NCBI GenBank assembly: GCA_016584305.1
Contig: JACEEZ010019115.1
Span: 10,980-74,979 of the forward strand
Source: Chionoecetes opilio
Taxonomy: Eukaryota; Arthropoda; Malacostraca; Decapoda; Majidae
Direction: 5' to 3'
Length of the DNA: 64,000 nt
This document shows positions 12,171-21,917 of this stretch, one piece after another (within the stretch, counting starts at the first letter, position 1; the number at the start of each line of letters is the position of its first letter). The notes under the pieces were generated by a model. It saw only the letters and a program-made list of their open reading frames with translations, did no database searches and had not been told where the DNA came from. The translations under genes and the position numbers were made by a program.

Positions 12171-13639
12171 AGAAAAGAATCACGATGTCATTGGCTTCAA
12201 AGTCAATTTTCTCCGAAAGTCTTTCAAAAAAAAAGGCGCAATAACATTCACAAATTTTTGGTCTTCATTTAACAAAAAAAAAATCAATTTTTTACAAGAT
12301 ACTAAAATGTGTATATAAAAGGAACAGTGAGGGGGGGGCGGGGGCTATGCATGATGGACACTCAGGAAATCCACACACAAAATACTTAACTGCATGTTGA
12401 CGAGGGGGATTTTTTCTAGCACTCAATCTTTTGGGGGAAACCTGAAGACACACAAATTTGGGGCAAACAACACTACAACCCTTTAAAGTTTGTGGTCCAA
12501 TAGTTAATTCAAAATGTAATGTCAAAAATCCCTTTCATGCCTTTTATTTTAATTTAAGTTTTTATAAAATCCATGAGAAGGTGCTAAAAACAGGACCTTC
12601 TTTGCTTCTCAATCAGGGAAAGTAGAAAGTTGAGTCACATTGAATAGCTGCTAAAAAAAAATCACTTTTTCCGGTTTCTCACATAGGAAGGTCATGTCAA
12701 AGCTTGTCCGAAGGATGTCGGCGGTGTCAGGGTGGGGAGGGGGGTGAGTGATGTCTGTAGGAATGTGAAATTTGGGAGAATGGGTAAAGATTGAGAGGTT
12801 CCAGTGCTTTTGAGGTATTGTCAGCATTAGTTATAGTCAGGCCCCGGGAGACCACTGAGCTTTTGTAAGTAAGTCACACCGCCCGACAAGGGAAAAGTAA
12901 GCAGAGGGGGGGGGGAGGGGGGATCAGTGAACGTAAGCAGAGGGTAGGTGGGAGGGGGGAAGGAATACAAGGAGTACAGGACGGGGGGAGGGTTTTAAAA
13001 GGGTGGCGGCCATAGGGTGTACTATTCAAGGCCACCAGGGACATTTTAGGGAGATTATTAATTTCAGTGCAAGAAAAAAATTAATCCCATTTTTAGAAAA
13101 TTATATGAAAGAAAAAATATTTACCCCATCGACGAGAGAATTTTTAAATTTTAGTTGTTAAAGGCACCAAACAAACAAGAGAGGGGTTTATGGGCCATGG
13201 AATCTAGACTCGTTTCATGTAACGATGTGGTATTCTTTTCAGGGTGTGGCGGGTGAGGTGGGGGCAGCGGCAGTGTGTGGCAGGGGGAGACAGGCTGGGC
13301 AGGAAAATGAGAGGCAGATGGGAAAGGGGTGACCAGGGGAGCAGCTGTGAGGGGGGGAAGGGTGGCGGAATGTGGCAGACGTCAAAAGGGCCCCCAATCA
13401 GGGAGGCTTAACATTTTTTCTCACATTTCATATGGGGCAGGCTGAAAGTGGGGAGTTTTATCCTTGGAAGGTGGTTTCTGACGTTGAAAACCTTCCCCTC
13501 AAACACCATTGCAATAGTATCAAAATTTCAAGGATGAATCATAGACCCCTGAACCTGGAGTTCACGCGCAATGTTTGAATTGCGGGGCTCATAGGGGCCC
13601 CCGGGGCGCCCGACAAAGGATATAGTGGTTATGGATTAT
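12171..13639. other. Non-coding spacer, G-rich, no gene seen
   Basis: Matches the reverse complement of about 18160-19660 with many indels. It includes G-runs at 12905-12960 and 13320-13360. No frame above 90 residues looks protein-like. Confidence 0.6.
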
Positions 13640-14345
13640 ATAGGGGTTTTCAGTATATATTATACTGAATCTTCGTAAAGTTTGTTAAATATAAACAAAA
13701 GAAAACAGTAAAACACGTAAAAAAAATCCATTACAAAGGGGCTATGAAGAAATATGTATGAAATTAATATTCACTTAATCTTCGCCCTTTTTAAAAAATT
13801 TTTGAGCAACTTTATCAGAAGGGTATCAATAGAAGCGCAATTTTATTAGCTTTCCTTTGCATATTTCGTTATCTGGAAAAATTAACTGAACCATGCATAA
13901 ATTAGCTTTTTAAAAAAAAATAAAAAATCATAAATCGGTAATTTTCCCGATTGATGATTTATTTATTTCACTTAATATTTCGTTTTCTGAAAAATGAATT
14001 GCCATGTAAAAATTTAGCTTTGCCTAAATAAAAACCTCACAATCGGAAAATTACCCTTTGATGATTTTATTTATTTAGTTAACGCAAATTTATGATGGTT
14101 CTAATTCATTTATAGAAAAACAAAAATTTAGAATGGAAAGCTAATAAAATTTGCGCTCACTGATACCCTTCAGATAAAAGTTGACTCGCAAAGTTTTAAA
14201 TGGCGAAGGTTGAAGTGAATATTAAGTCATTTGCATATTCTTCATAGTCTCGAAATGGCATTTTAGCGGTTTTACTGTTTTTATTTGATAATTTATAGAA
14301 AAAAAATTTTTACGAAGATTACAGTATATTAATACGATAAACAGT
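13640..14345. mobile_element. Foldback element private to module copy A
   Basis: A palindromic insertion of about 700 bp. The left arm reads ACTGAATCTTCGTAAAG, later TCAGAAGGGTATCA and TTTTATTAGCTTTCC. The right arm carries the reverse complements in reverse order, with GATACCCTTC at about 14162 and CTTCGTAAAAA on the opposite strand at about 14315. Arms are about 250 bp with moderate divergence. It has no coding capacity. Comparable positions in the inverted copy (about 18110-18135) and third copy (about 34800-34830) read straight across without it. Family unassigned. Confidence 0.7.
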
Positions 14346-14429
14346 CTATAGTGGCTATGTTTAATATAAAAAGGGGGCCCTTCCGGCAATAATTATGGGG
14401 GGGGAAAAAAATGACTTGCGTAATAACTA

Positions 14430-14640
14430 GTCGCCACTGCACAATGTCGCCGGGCGCCATAAATTACAAATTTTACATCACTACAAATTTTTTAGTGCCC
14501 TAAAGACAGCACGTTGTTTATATTATGTCCCCTGTTTCAGTGGCACATAAAAGTCTGTAGTGAGCAAAAAATTTGAATACATGGCGGTGGCGACATTAGT
14601 GCAGTGGCGACTATACGTAGTGTTTGACGGAAGACTTTTG
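14430..14640. mobile_element. TA-flanked hairpin MITE, copy A
   Basis: Degraded direct counterpart of the clean MITE at 17863-18051. TAGTCGCCACTGCAC at the left and GTGCAGTGGCGACTA at the right are recognisable, as is the CATCACTACA / TGTAGTG inner stem. Sequence from 14652 to 15150 is unassigned. Confidence 0.7.
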
Positions 14641-15149
14641 AGGTAACTTTTAATTATAAAGATTTAAAGGTCCGTGCAGAAAATCTAAGTGTTCATTTGA
14701 TTTTTTACGTTGATTCTTTACGATTTTTTATTTTGATTTTTTTGGATAGTGATTTAAATTCTTTAGGTTTTTAGAATGCCAAGACAAAAAAAAGGGAGTC
14801 TCTTCGGCCGGCCAGCCCTTCGGGAGTCATTCCTAGGAACAGATGTTAACAGATTTATAAGCTTCACTGTATATTCAAGGTCATGTATATCCCATTATAA
14901 TACTGAAAAAAGGCAACATCAGTAGTATCAATATACATTTCCTCCCCTTTCCCCCACCCAAAATTTGGGGTCAGAAAAATTTAATCACTAACGGTTTTAT
15001 CTTTTAAGAAGGAAGATTGAACTTTTGGTTGAGAAGATGTCCTGATGGCGAGGAAGGCAAGGAACAAAGTGCCAGGGGGGAGATGACCCGCAGGGGAAAG
15101 GGAGAGAGGAGACAGGCACACACAAAAAAACACCGGGCAGAGAAACAAC

Positions 15150-15250
15150 ACCACCAGGACAGAGAGAACACACACCACCAGGACAGAGAGAACACACACC
15201 ACCAGGACAGAGAGAACACACAACACCAGGACAGAGAGAACACACAAGAA
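15150..15250. repeat. 24-bp tandem repeat, about four copies
   Basis: Unit ACCAGGACAGAGAGAACACA with period exactly 24 (starts near 15156, 15180, 15204, 15228). The third module copy carries about ten units at 35690-35992, a real length difference. Confidence 0.85.
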
Positions 15251-15763
15251 CGGTGTATATCAGGGATGTCTGTACTACGCGGGAATATCCAAGTCTAGAG
15301 ACAACATAAGGAAGCTACAAGAGGCCGTGAGACCTACACGTGGTAGTTCCTGGAGAAGAGAGAAGACAGCAGCATACCACCTTCTCCACCAGGAAAAAAT
15401 TTCTATGCGTGTTGTCCGTGCTGAAAAGCAAATTCTAAGTCCAGAGGGTCCAAATTTGTACAGATTTTTTTTATTTTTTTTTTTTTTTTATGCATTTTAT
15501 TTTCTTCAGATGTGTACATGTGTAGTGACACATTTATTCACTCTTATTCAAAATAAAACTTACTGAATGATATACTTACTTCTTTTTTAGCTCAACACCG
15601 AGAGTATTTACCAGAAAGCTGTGTAGTGTATGGTAGCCATGGTAAGTGTGGGCGGCTGTGATGTAGGTATGTGTATCTACTTACTACCCTCTCTTTCTTA
15701 TATAATATTATATTTATATTTTTTATAAAAGTATTAGTGATAGTGTGTTAAAAAGAAGTAAAA

Positions 15764-16049
15764 ATGGAAAAGGTTAGAAAAGTAAAATCTTGTTTTTTAT
15801 CTATGCATGATGGTGGTGAGAGTAATAACAGTGTGTGTGACAGGTTTGCAGTGTCAAGTACAGGGATGAAATGTGGAGGGGTTGAACACAGCACTCTAAG
15901 GTGGTTTGGTCATATAAGGGGTAAAACAGAAAGGGAAAAAGACTTTGTCCTCTGTATACACTTTTTTGCACTTTTAAGGACAAACCACCTTAGAGTGCTG
16001 TTTCACCCCTTCAATCCCCACATTTCATCCCGTAATTAACATTGCAAGC
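15764..16049. pseudogene. Inverted pair of LINE C-terminal fragments
   Basis: The plus frame at 15838-15930 reads the LINE C-terminal signature STLRWFGHIRGKTE, common in crustacean LINEs. The same about 75 bp reappears in reverse complement at 15962-16049, giving a hairpin. In a full element this segment lies after the reverse transcriptase thumb. Both halves are truncated, with no catalytic motif. The equivalent in the third module copy is at about 36720-36985. The 470 bp from 16050 to 16521 hold nothing else I can identify. Confidence 0.6.
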
Positions 16050-16521
16050 CGTATACACGCATTAATACTTCCACCCCATGCCTGTATACTCAAAAAGATC
16101 ATCAATCCTGAAATTTTTTTCCCAAAGATCTATAAGACCCCAAAATTAAACCCCTTTAAATTCTTCAAAAACCCATCACCCTAAGACTTACCTGTCACAT
16201 CCCTCCCATTAAGAGCTCTTAGAAACAGGCGTCACAGACAGACAGACTGGAATGTAACCAATGACAGCTATATAACATGGGAAAAAGCCAAAAAAAGTCA
16301 GGGGTTTCTCAGTTGATTTAACTAATTAGGTGTTCTGAGTCCGAATATACATTTTATTTTTCCTATCAGGTCAACTTTTGAATACAGCCATAGGGCCCAC
16401 CTGACGAGCTATACAATGCTAATATCAGGGGGTTTTTAGTTTAAAATTTTTTTTTTTGAAGAATTATCGAATTTCAATGACAGACACGAAAAAGGGAATT
16501 CCACAATTAGCCAAAACAAAT

Positions 16522-17044
16522 NNNNNNNNNNNNNNNNNNNNNNNNNNNNNNNNNNNNNNNNNNNNNNNNNNNNNNNNNNNNNNNNNNNNNNNNNNNNNNN
16601 NNNNNNNNNNNNNNNNNNNNNNNNNNNNNNNNNNNNNNNNNNNNNNNNNNNNNNNNNNNNNNNNNNNNNNNNNNNNNNNNNNNNNNNNNNNNNNNNNNNN
16701 NNNNNNNNNNNNNNNNNNNNNNNNNNNNNNNNNNNNNNNNNNNNNNNNNNNNNNNNNNNNNNNNNNNNNNNNNNNNNNNNNNNNNNNNNNNNNNNNNNNN
16801 NNNNNNNNNNNNNNNNNNNNNNNNNNNNNNNNNNNNNNNNNNNNNNNNNNNNNNNNNNNNNNNNNNNNNNNNNNNNNNNNNNNNNNNNNNNNNNNNNNNN
16901 NNNNNNNNNNNNNNNNNNNNNNNNNNNNNNNNNNNNNNNNNNNNNNNNNNNNNNNNNNNNNNNNNNNNNNNNNNNNNNNNNNNNNNNNNNNNNNNNNNNN
17001 NNNNNNNNNNNNNNNNNNNNNNNNNNNNNNNNNNNNNNNNNNNN
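16522..17044. other. Assembly gap (523 N)
   Basis: Run of N. Flanks match about 37400 and about 38150 in the third module copy, so the missing sequence is probably a version of 37440-38140. Confidence 0.99.
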
Positions 17045-17165
17045 AACCAACTCACCCATCTTCCAGTCAAACATAGCTCCGCACTGACACGATCATTCCA
17101 ATCATTCACCACCCTATTTGTGAACCAGTTTCTCCCTATTTCCTTTTTAAATCTAGGCTTTTCCA
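17045..17165 (-). pseudogene. LINE 3'-end fragment (minus strand)
   Basis: On the minus strand the sequence reads a LINE C-terminal motif (FTNRVVNDWN, about 17083-17124). It probably continues into the gap. Close relatives lie at 44205-44255 and about 38205-38280. Confidence 0.55.
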
Positions 17166-17326
17166 GCGTATATATTATATGCCTGAGGAGGAAGAGAGAC
17201 TAGCCTATAATAAAGGAATGATAAAGTTAATGTTACATATGCCTGAGGAGGAAGGGACGAGACCGCTTATAACAGAGGAATGATACAGATCATTGTGTAG
17301 ACAGACTGACAGGTGTACAAACCGGT

Positions 17327-17472
17327 GATGAAGGAGACACAGGCTGGGAATGGAGTACTTTATTCCTGACTAGTTTTGCTTTGACTGGTGTATTCCTCTG
17401 AAGAAGCCCAGTCAAGGCAAAACTAGTCAGGAAAAAAGTACTACTGGCGTCCCAGCCCGTGTCTCCTTCATC
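17327..17472. repeat. Hairpin-forming inverted repeat
   Basis: Arms of about 60 bp (GATGAAGGAGACACAGGCTG and its complement) separated by a short loop around 17395-17405. A 56-bp tandem duplication (GCCTGAGGAGGAAG unit) lies just upstream at 17178-17290. Element family unknown. Confidence 0.75.
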
Positions 17473-17727
17473 AGCCATGGATAAAGATAATGTTTCATAT
17501 ATGTATATAGGTCTATGTGCTGTAATATCTATTGGTGTTGTGGTGTTTGTAGTGGTTGCCAAATATCAGTGACGTATTAGCCTTGCAGCCACTCATCCAC
17601 CTGTCACTAGATTAATCCATTATTTATTCCTACAAACTCTTCACAAATACATTGACCTTTCCTGCTATCTAACACACACACCACCACCACCACTGCAACA
17701 AACTATATCCCTCTGCCTCCGCCTTAC

Positions 17728-17822
17728 CATGTGTCCGAGGGAGACGTTGTGGTTGTGGTGGAAGGTGTGGACCAGGGTGTGGAGAAGAGGGTGCGGCAGC
17801 CACAGCCTGGCCAGGGCGTAAA
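17728..17822 (-). CDS. Possible exon truncated at the duplication breakpoint
   Basis: The minus strand reads an open run ending LHTLVHTFHHNHNVSLGHM followed by a splice-donor-like GTAAGG (17727-17722). Base composition is GC-rich and codon-like, unlike the AT-rich repeats around it. The upstream side ends within a few bases of the point (about 17822) where similarity to module copy A starts, so the rest of the exon may have been removed by the rearrangement. No family recognised; histidine richness could also come from a CAC-rich low-complexity tract. Treat as a weak candidate only. Confidence 0.22.
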
Positions 17823-17862
17823 AGTTACCTCAAGAGTACTTCCGTCAACAACACTACGTATA

Positions 17863-18051
17863 GTCGCCACTGCACTAATGTCACCAGCCGCCATGCATCA
17901 AAAGTTTTAGCATCACTACAGACTTGTATGTGCCACTGAAGACAGGTACATAATATAAACTACTGTGCATGTCTTCAGTGGCACATACAAGTCTGTAGTG
18001 ATGCTAAAATTTGTAATATACGGCGCCTGGCGACATTAGTGCAGTGGCGAC
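17863..18051. mobile_element. TA-flanked hairpin MITE, clean copy
   Basis: A 189-bp near-perfect palindrome beginning GTCGCCACTGCACTAATGTC and ending with its complement, flanked on both sides by TA. The arms are about 80 bp and continue into CATCACTACAGACTTGTATG; only about 25 bp form the loop. No coding potential. TA flanks suggest Tc1/mariner-type mobilisation (inference). Related sequence is at 14430-14640, 34870-35125 and a one-sided fragment at 53372-53411. Confidence 0.82.
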
Positions 18052-18727
18052 TAGTTATTGACGGCAAGTCATAATGCGATAATTATTGCCGGAAGGCCTA
18101 CTATTATATATTCAATCCATTGTATATTGATACAATTGCAATAAGTGTTTGATGGGAAGGTGTTCTCAGACGTCAGTAACCAGCCTTCACAAGGATAAAA
18201 CTCCACTTTCAGCCTGTCCATAGTGTAAGTGTGAGCAACAATGTTGAAGCCTCCCTGATGTGTGTGTGCCTTGACAGTCTGCCACAGTTACCGCCACACC
18301 TTCCCTTCTCTCACAGCTGCTACCAGTGGCTACACACCTTCCACTACTGGCCTCTCACTCCTGCCCAGCCTGTCTGCCGCCTGCCACACACTGCCGCTGC
18401 CTCCACCTCACCCGCCACACCACTGCAAAGAATACCACATCGTTACTAATGTAGACACAGAGACTAGATTCCATGGCCACATAAACCATCTCCCTTGTGT
18501 CATGTGTTGGTGCCTTTAACAAACTACAATTGAAACTCTCTCTCGCTCGATGTGGTAAATACTTTTTCTTTCATATAAATTGTCTAGAAATAGGATTAAT
18601 TTTTTTCTCTTGCACTGAAATTAATAATCTCCCTGAATGTCCTGCGTGTGCCTTGTAACTAGTAACACCCTATGGCCGCCACCCTGTTACAAGCCTCACC
18701 CCGTCACTGCTACATCCTGTATTCCTT

Positions 18728-18862
18728 CCCTCCCTCCCACCTACCCTCTGCTTACTGTGTCACTGTATTCCCTCCCTCCCACCTACCCTCTGCTTACTGT
18801 GTCACTGTATTCCCTCCCTCCCACCTACCCTCAGCTTACTGTGTCACTGTATTCCCTCGCTC
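18728..18862. repeat. 42-bp tandem repeat
   Basis: Three copies plus a partial of a unit containing CCCACCTACCCTCTGCTTAC and TGTGTCACTGTATTCC, period 42. The rest of 18052-19668 is the spacer shared with 12171-13639 and shows no gene. Confidence 0.8.
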
Positions 18863-19668
18863 CCACCCACCCTCTTGGTGTCTTGTCAGGCGGTGTGACA
18901 TTACTTACTAAAAGCCCAGTGTGTCTGCCGGGCCTGACTAATAACTACAATGCTGACAATACCTCACAAGCACTGCAGAACCTCTCAATCTTTACCCATT
19001 CTGCCTAACTTCACATTCCTACAGACACTCACTCCACTCCTCCATCCACCCTGACACCTGACCTGACATCCTTCGAGACAAGCTTTGACATGACCTTCCT
19101 GAGTGTGAGAAACATCAGGAGAAAGTGTAGTTTTTTAGCAGCTAATTCTGAATGTGACTCAACTTTCTACATTCCTGAGTGTGAGAAGCAGAAGAAAGTG
19201 TCATGTTATTAGCAGCTCATTCTCAGTGTGACTTTATACACTTCAATTAAATACAAGGCATGTAAGGGATTATATTGACATTACATATTGATATTAATCT
19301 ATTGGGACCACAAGACATTAAGGTTGTAGTGTGTGTATTGCTCCAGATTTGTGTGTCTTCAGGAATTCCCCCAAAGATTGAGTGCTAGAAAATAATCCCT
19401 CTCGTCAACATGCAGTTAAGTATGTTGTGTGTGGAGTGTTCCTGAGTGTGCCATCATGCATAGACTCCCGCCGCCCTCACTGTTCCTATTTATATACACA
19501 TGTTAGTAGTCATTGTACAAATTGATTTATTTTTGTTGAATGAAGACCAGAGAATTGTGTGAATGTTATTGCTGCCTGTATTTTTGTAAGACATTTAGGA
19601 GAGAAATAATGAACTTTGAAGCACAATGACATCTTGATTCTTTTCTTCCTGACCTGCTGATGAAGTAA

Positions 19669-20013
19669 AGGTCGTGTCACGCGGGGATATTTTCCGGCAT
19701 CTTTTGGTAAGTTGCTGTCAGTGGAGGCCCGTAGTGGTGGCGACAACAAAATGCGCGTTGACGTCACACGGCGTTTCGGCAACGAGCATCTTGTACCGGC
19801 ATCTTCCGGGACCCACGACCAAAACCACCACTATGGATCGTGCAAGAACACTTCAGATGGCTGCTATAGTGGTTGTTTTGGTCGCAAGTCCCTGAAGATG
19901 CTCTTTGCCGAAACGCCGTGTGACGACACGCGCATTTTTTGCCACCACTACGGGCATCAAATGGCAGCAAAATACCAAAAGATGCCGGAAAATATGCCCA
20001 CGTGACACGGCCT
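19669..20013. mobile_element. Harbinger-type foldback MITE, clean copy
   Basis: 345-bp element with about 165-bp inverted arms starting AGGTCGTGTCACG (left) and AGGCCGTGTCACG (right, other strand). It is flanked by TAA at 19666-19668 and 20014-20016, the 3-bp TWA duplication of PIF/Harbinger transposons. The arms include TTTCCGGCATCTTTTGGTA and ACGGCGTTTCGGCAA. No transposase. ORFs on both strands here are by-products of the palindrome. Confidence 0.82.
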
Positions 20014-20111
20014 TAAGTGCAGCGAGAAGTGTGCAGATGGAAGGGTAATGTTCAGAGCTGTACAGTGTGTGTAACAGTAGGCTGCCTGGTCAGATTCTTC
20101 ATTGTCTTTTA

Positions 20112-20703
20112 TTAAAGGCCCGTCTACACTATCAGTGGGCACCTGTGGTTTTGGAGCATGGTAACGGCGAGTACCCTGAAAATGATAGTGTAGACGCGAA
20201 CAACTGAAGCACCATCCCTGACCGAGGCAGTTCATGAGCAAGCTATATATTCGGGCGTGGCCACCTGTGAGCTACATCCCAGCAGTGTTACCAGATGCAC
20301 ATAAACGTTTGCGTTGAACTAGACAGTTAATCTCCATGCCAGACGTTCCGGTGTATGGGTTATATAGTGTGAAATTAGTAGAACTTTGATAGTTATGGAG
20401 CATACGGTCTGCAAATCCCTGGGATGTACCTGGTACGTATGTACGATGTACCGTAGTGTTCCACAGGGTTGATAATGGCCCATGTTATCTGGCACAACTG
20501 CACGCCAGTACCTATCGCTCAACCAACACGGGCAGCAGCTACCCGCACACTGGATAGGGGAGAACGTAGGGGACTCAGTACAGTGTGAACGGGCAAACTG
20601 CTGGTCGGTGGTCTCTGCCATCCTTCACCACCATCCCTCAAAACTGATGAGTTGCGTGCTCGAGCACCATAGGTGGCCACTGATAGTGTAGACGGACCTT
20701 AAA
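20112..20703. mobile_element. Harbinger-like non-autonomous element, present only in module copy A'
   Basis: 592 bp with inverted termini TTAAAGGCCCGTCTACAC and, on the other strand, TTTAAGGTCCGTCTACAC. They continue as ATCAGTGGGCACCTGTGG and ATCAGTGGCCACCTATGG. TTA flanks lie at 20109-20111 and 20704-20706. The corresponding spots at about 11735 and about 32550 lack it, reading through from GCGAGGTGG to the downstream flank. TIR style and TTA duplication fit PIF/Harbinger or ISL2EU. No transposase frame inside; frames of 69-100 residues do not resemble one. Confidence 0.85.
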
Positions 20704-21208
20704 TTAGCCACCTCGCTGTAGGGATTAGTGATTCGCTATTCCTTGTATATTATTTATATATATTATTTTAATTTTGACTTTATATCTATTTATATGATTT
20801 TTATTTCTTTGATAGCTGATAGAGCGAGGCGGCTAAGAGGACCAGTGCACGGGTTCCAATATGCCCAGGTACTGCTACACCATGGGTCTTAAATGACTGT
20901 AATGGTACAGGACTCAAATATGTACACTGAGTTATACTGCCACTTCAACAACTACCATCATTGCTTCTTGTCATGAATTGCTACCCTATAATTAACAACA
21001 GGGTGTCCTATAAATGACCATACACAGGAGAAAATTAGTTTTTTTGTGAATGTGCTCTAAATAAAGTGGAGGAAAGAGATGCAAGCATCACAGCCGGGAT
21101 CCTGTTTACTGATGAAGCCAATATTGACGTCCATGGCAGAAGTCAATCACCGAAAGTTACGTGACGGGAGTGATGACAACCTGAACTGTACGAGTGTGTG
21201 TGTAAACA

Positions 21209-21450
21209 ATGCAAGGTGCTGGAAAAGTGATGATGGTGTGTGTGTGTGTGTCAGTGACAGTGAGAGTATGTGTGTGTGTGTGTGTGTGTGTGTTTGGGTT
21301 GTGTGTGTTTGGGTGTGAGACAGTGAGTGTGTGTGTGACAGTGAGAGTATGTGTGTGTGACAGTGACAGTGTGTGTGTGTGTGTGTGTGATAGTGAGAGT
21401 ATGTGTGTGAGTATGTGTGTGAGTGTGTGTGTGTGTATTTACCTAGTTGT
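21209..21450. repeat. TG array with GTGACAGTGAGAGTA interruptions
   Basis: Inverted counterpart of 10650-11225, shorter here. A pure TG tract follows at 21618-21662. The interval 20707-21208 has no gene. Confidence 0.9.
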
Positions 21451-21454
21451 GCTT

Positions 21455-21614
21455 TAGGGGCAATGAGTTACAGTGGTGGGGTCCCGTCTCCTTGTCTCAA
21501 TGGGTCAATATTAGCTTTAAAAATATGAATATTCTTGGCATCTATAATTTCACTGTCCAGGCCATTCCACATATCAATGCACTGATAGGGAAAACTACTT
21601 CTTGATGTCCTTCA

Positions 21615-21617
<3 letters not shown>
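21455..21617 (-). pseudogene. Probable LINE 3'-end fragment
   Basis: ATTTACCTAGTTGTGCTTTA at 21449-21468 followed by GGTCCCGTCTCCTTG-like sequence and CCATTCCACATATCAATGCA resembles, on the minus strand, the C-terminal end and 3' tail of decapod LINEs (FSQRVIDMWNG-like). Only about 160 bp survive. Counterparts are in copy A (10480-10640) and copy three (31240-31310). Confidence 0.45.
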
Positions 21618-21656
<39 letters not shown>

Positions 21657-21917
21657 TGTGTTTTGAAAGGGGAAAGGTATATGTGACAACATAATATATC
21701 TTACCTTTTTTCTGCTGCTTTTCATCTCTTCAGTCGTTGTTGTGTTGGTGTGTGTGGTCATCACGGCAGCTTTGTTCCTTGCCTGCCCCGCCATCACGGA
21801 CATCTTCTTAACAAAGCACTTCAAGCTTCACACACTGAAAACATAATAAGTTAGAGATCTAAATATTTCTGAACCCAAATCTCTGCATCCGAGAAACATA
21901 TAGGGAACAGGAATGCA

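Larger units (their letters stand above)
5760..17230 (+). repeat. Module copy A (direct orientation)
   Basis: First of three copies of a long non-coding module. Order inside: LINE tail, CA/TG/GA simple repeats, an hAT-like MITE, a roughly 50-bp tandem array, a CTGTATTA array, a CA/ACTGTCA array, a Harbinger foldback, G-rich sequence, a private foldback (13640-14345), a TA-flanked MITE, a 24-bp array, an inverted LINE pair, the N gap, and a LINE tail. Homopolymers are inflated (GGGGGGGG, AAAAAAAA), suggesting unpolished consensus. The start and end are where similarity to copy 25150-38360 begins and fades on reading, so they are good to about 50 bp. Confidence 0.85.

Noticed and set aside
11787..12272. 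Overlapping 82-135 residue frames on both strands
   Set aside because: Shadows of the palindromic Harbinger foldback; frames differ between module copies and show no conserved protein.
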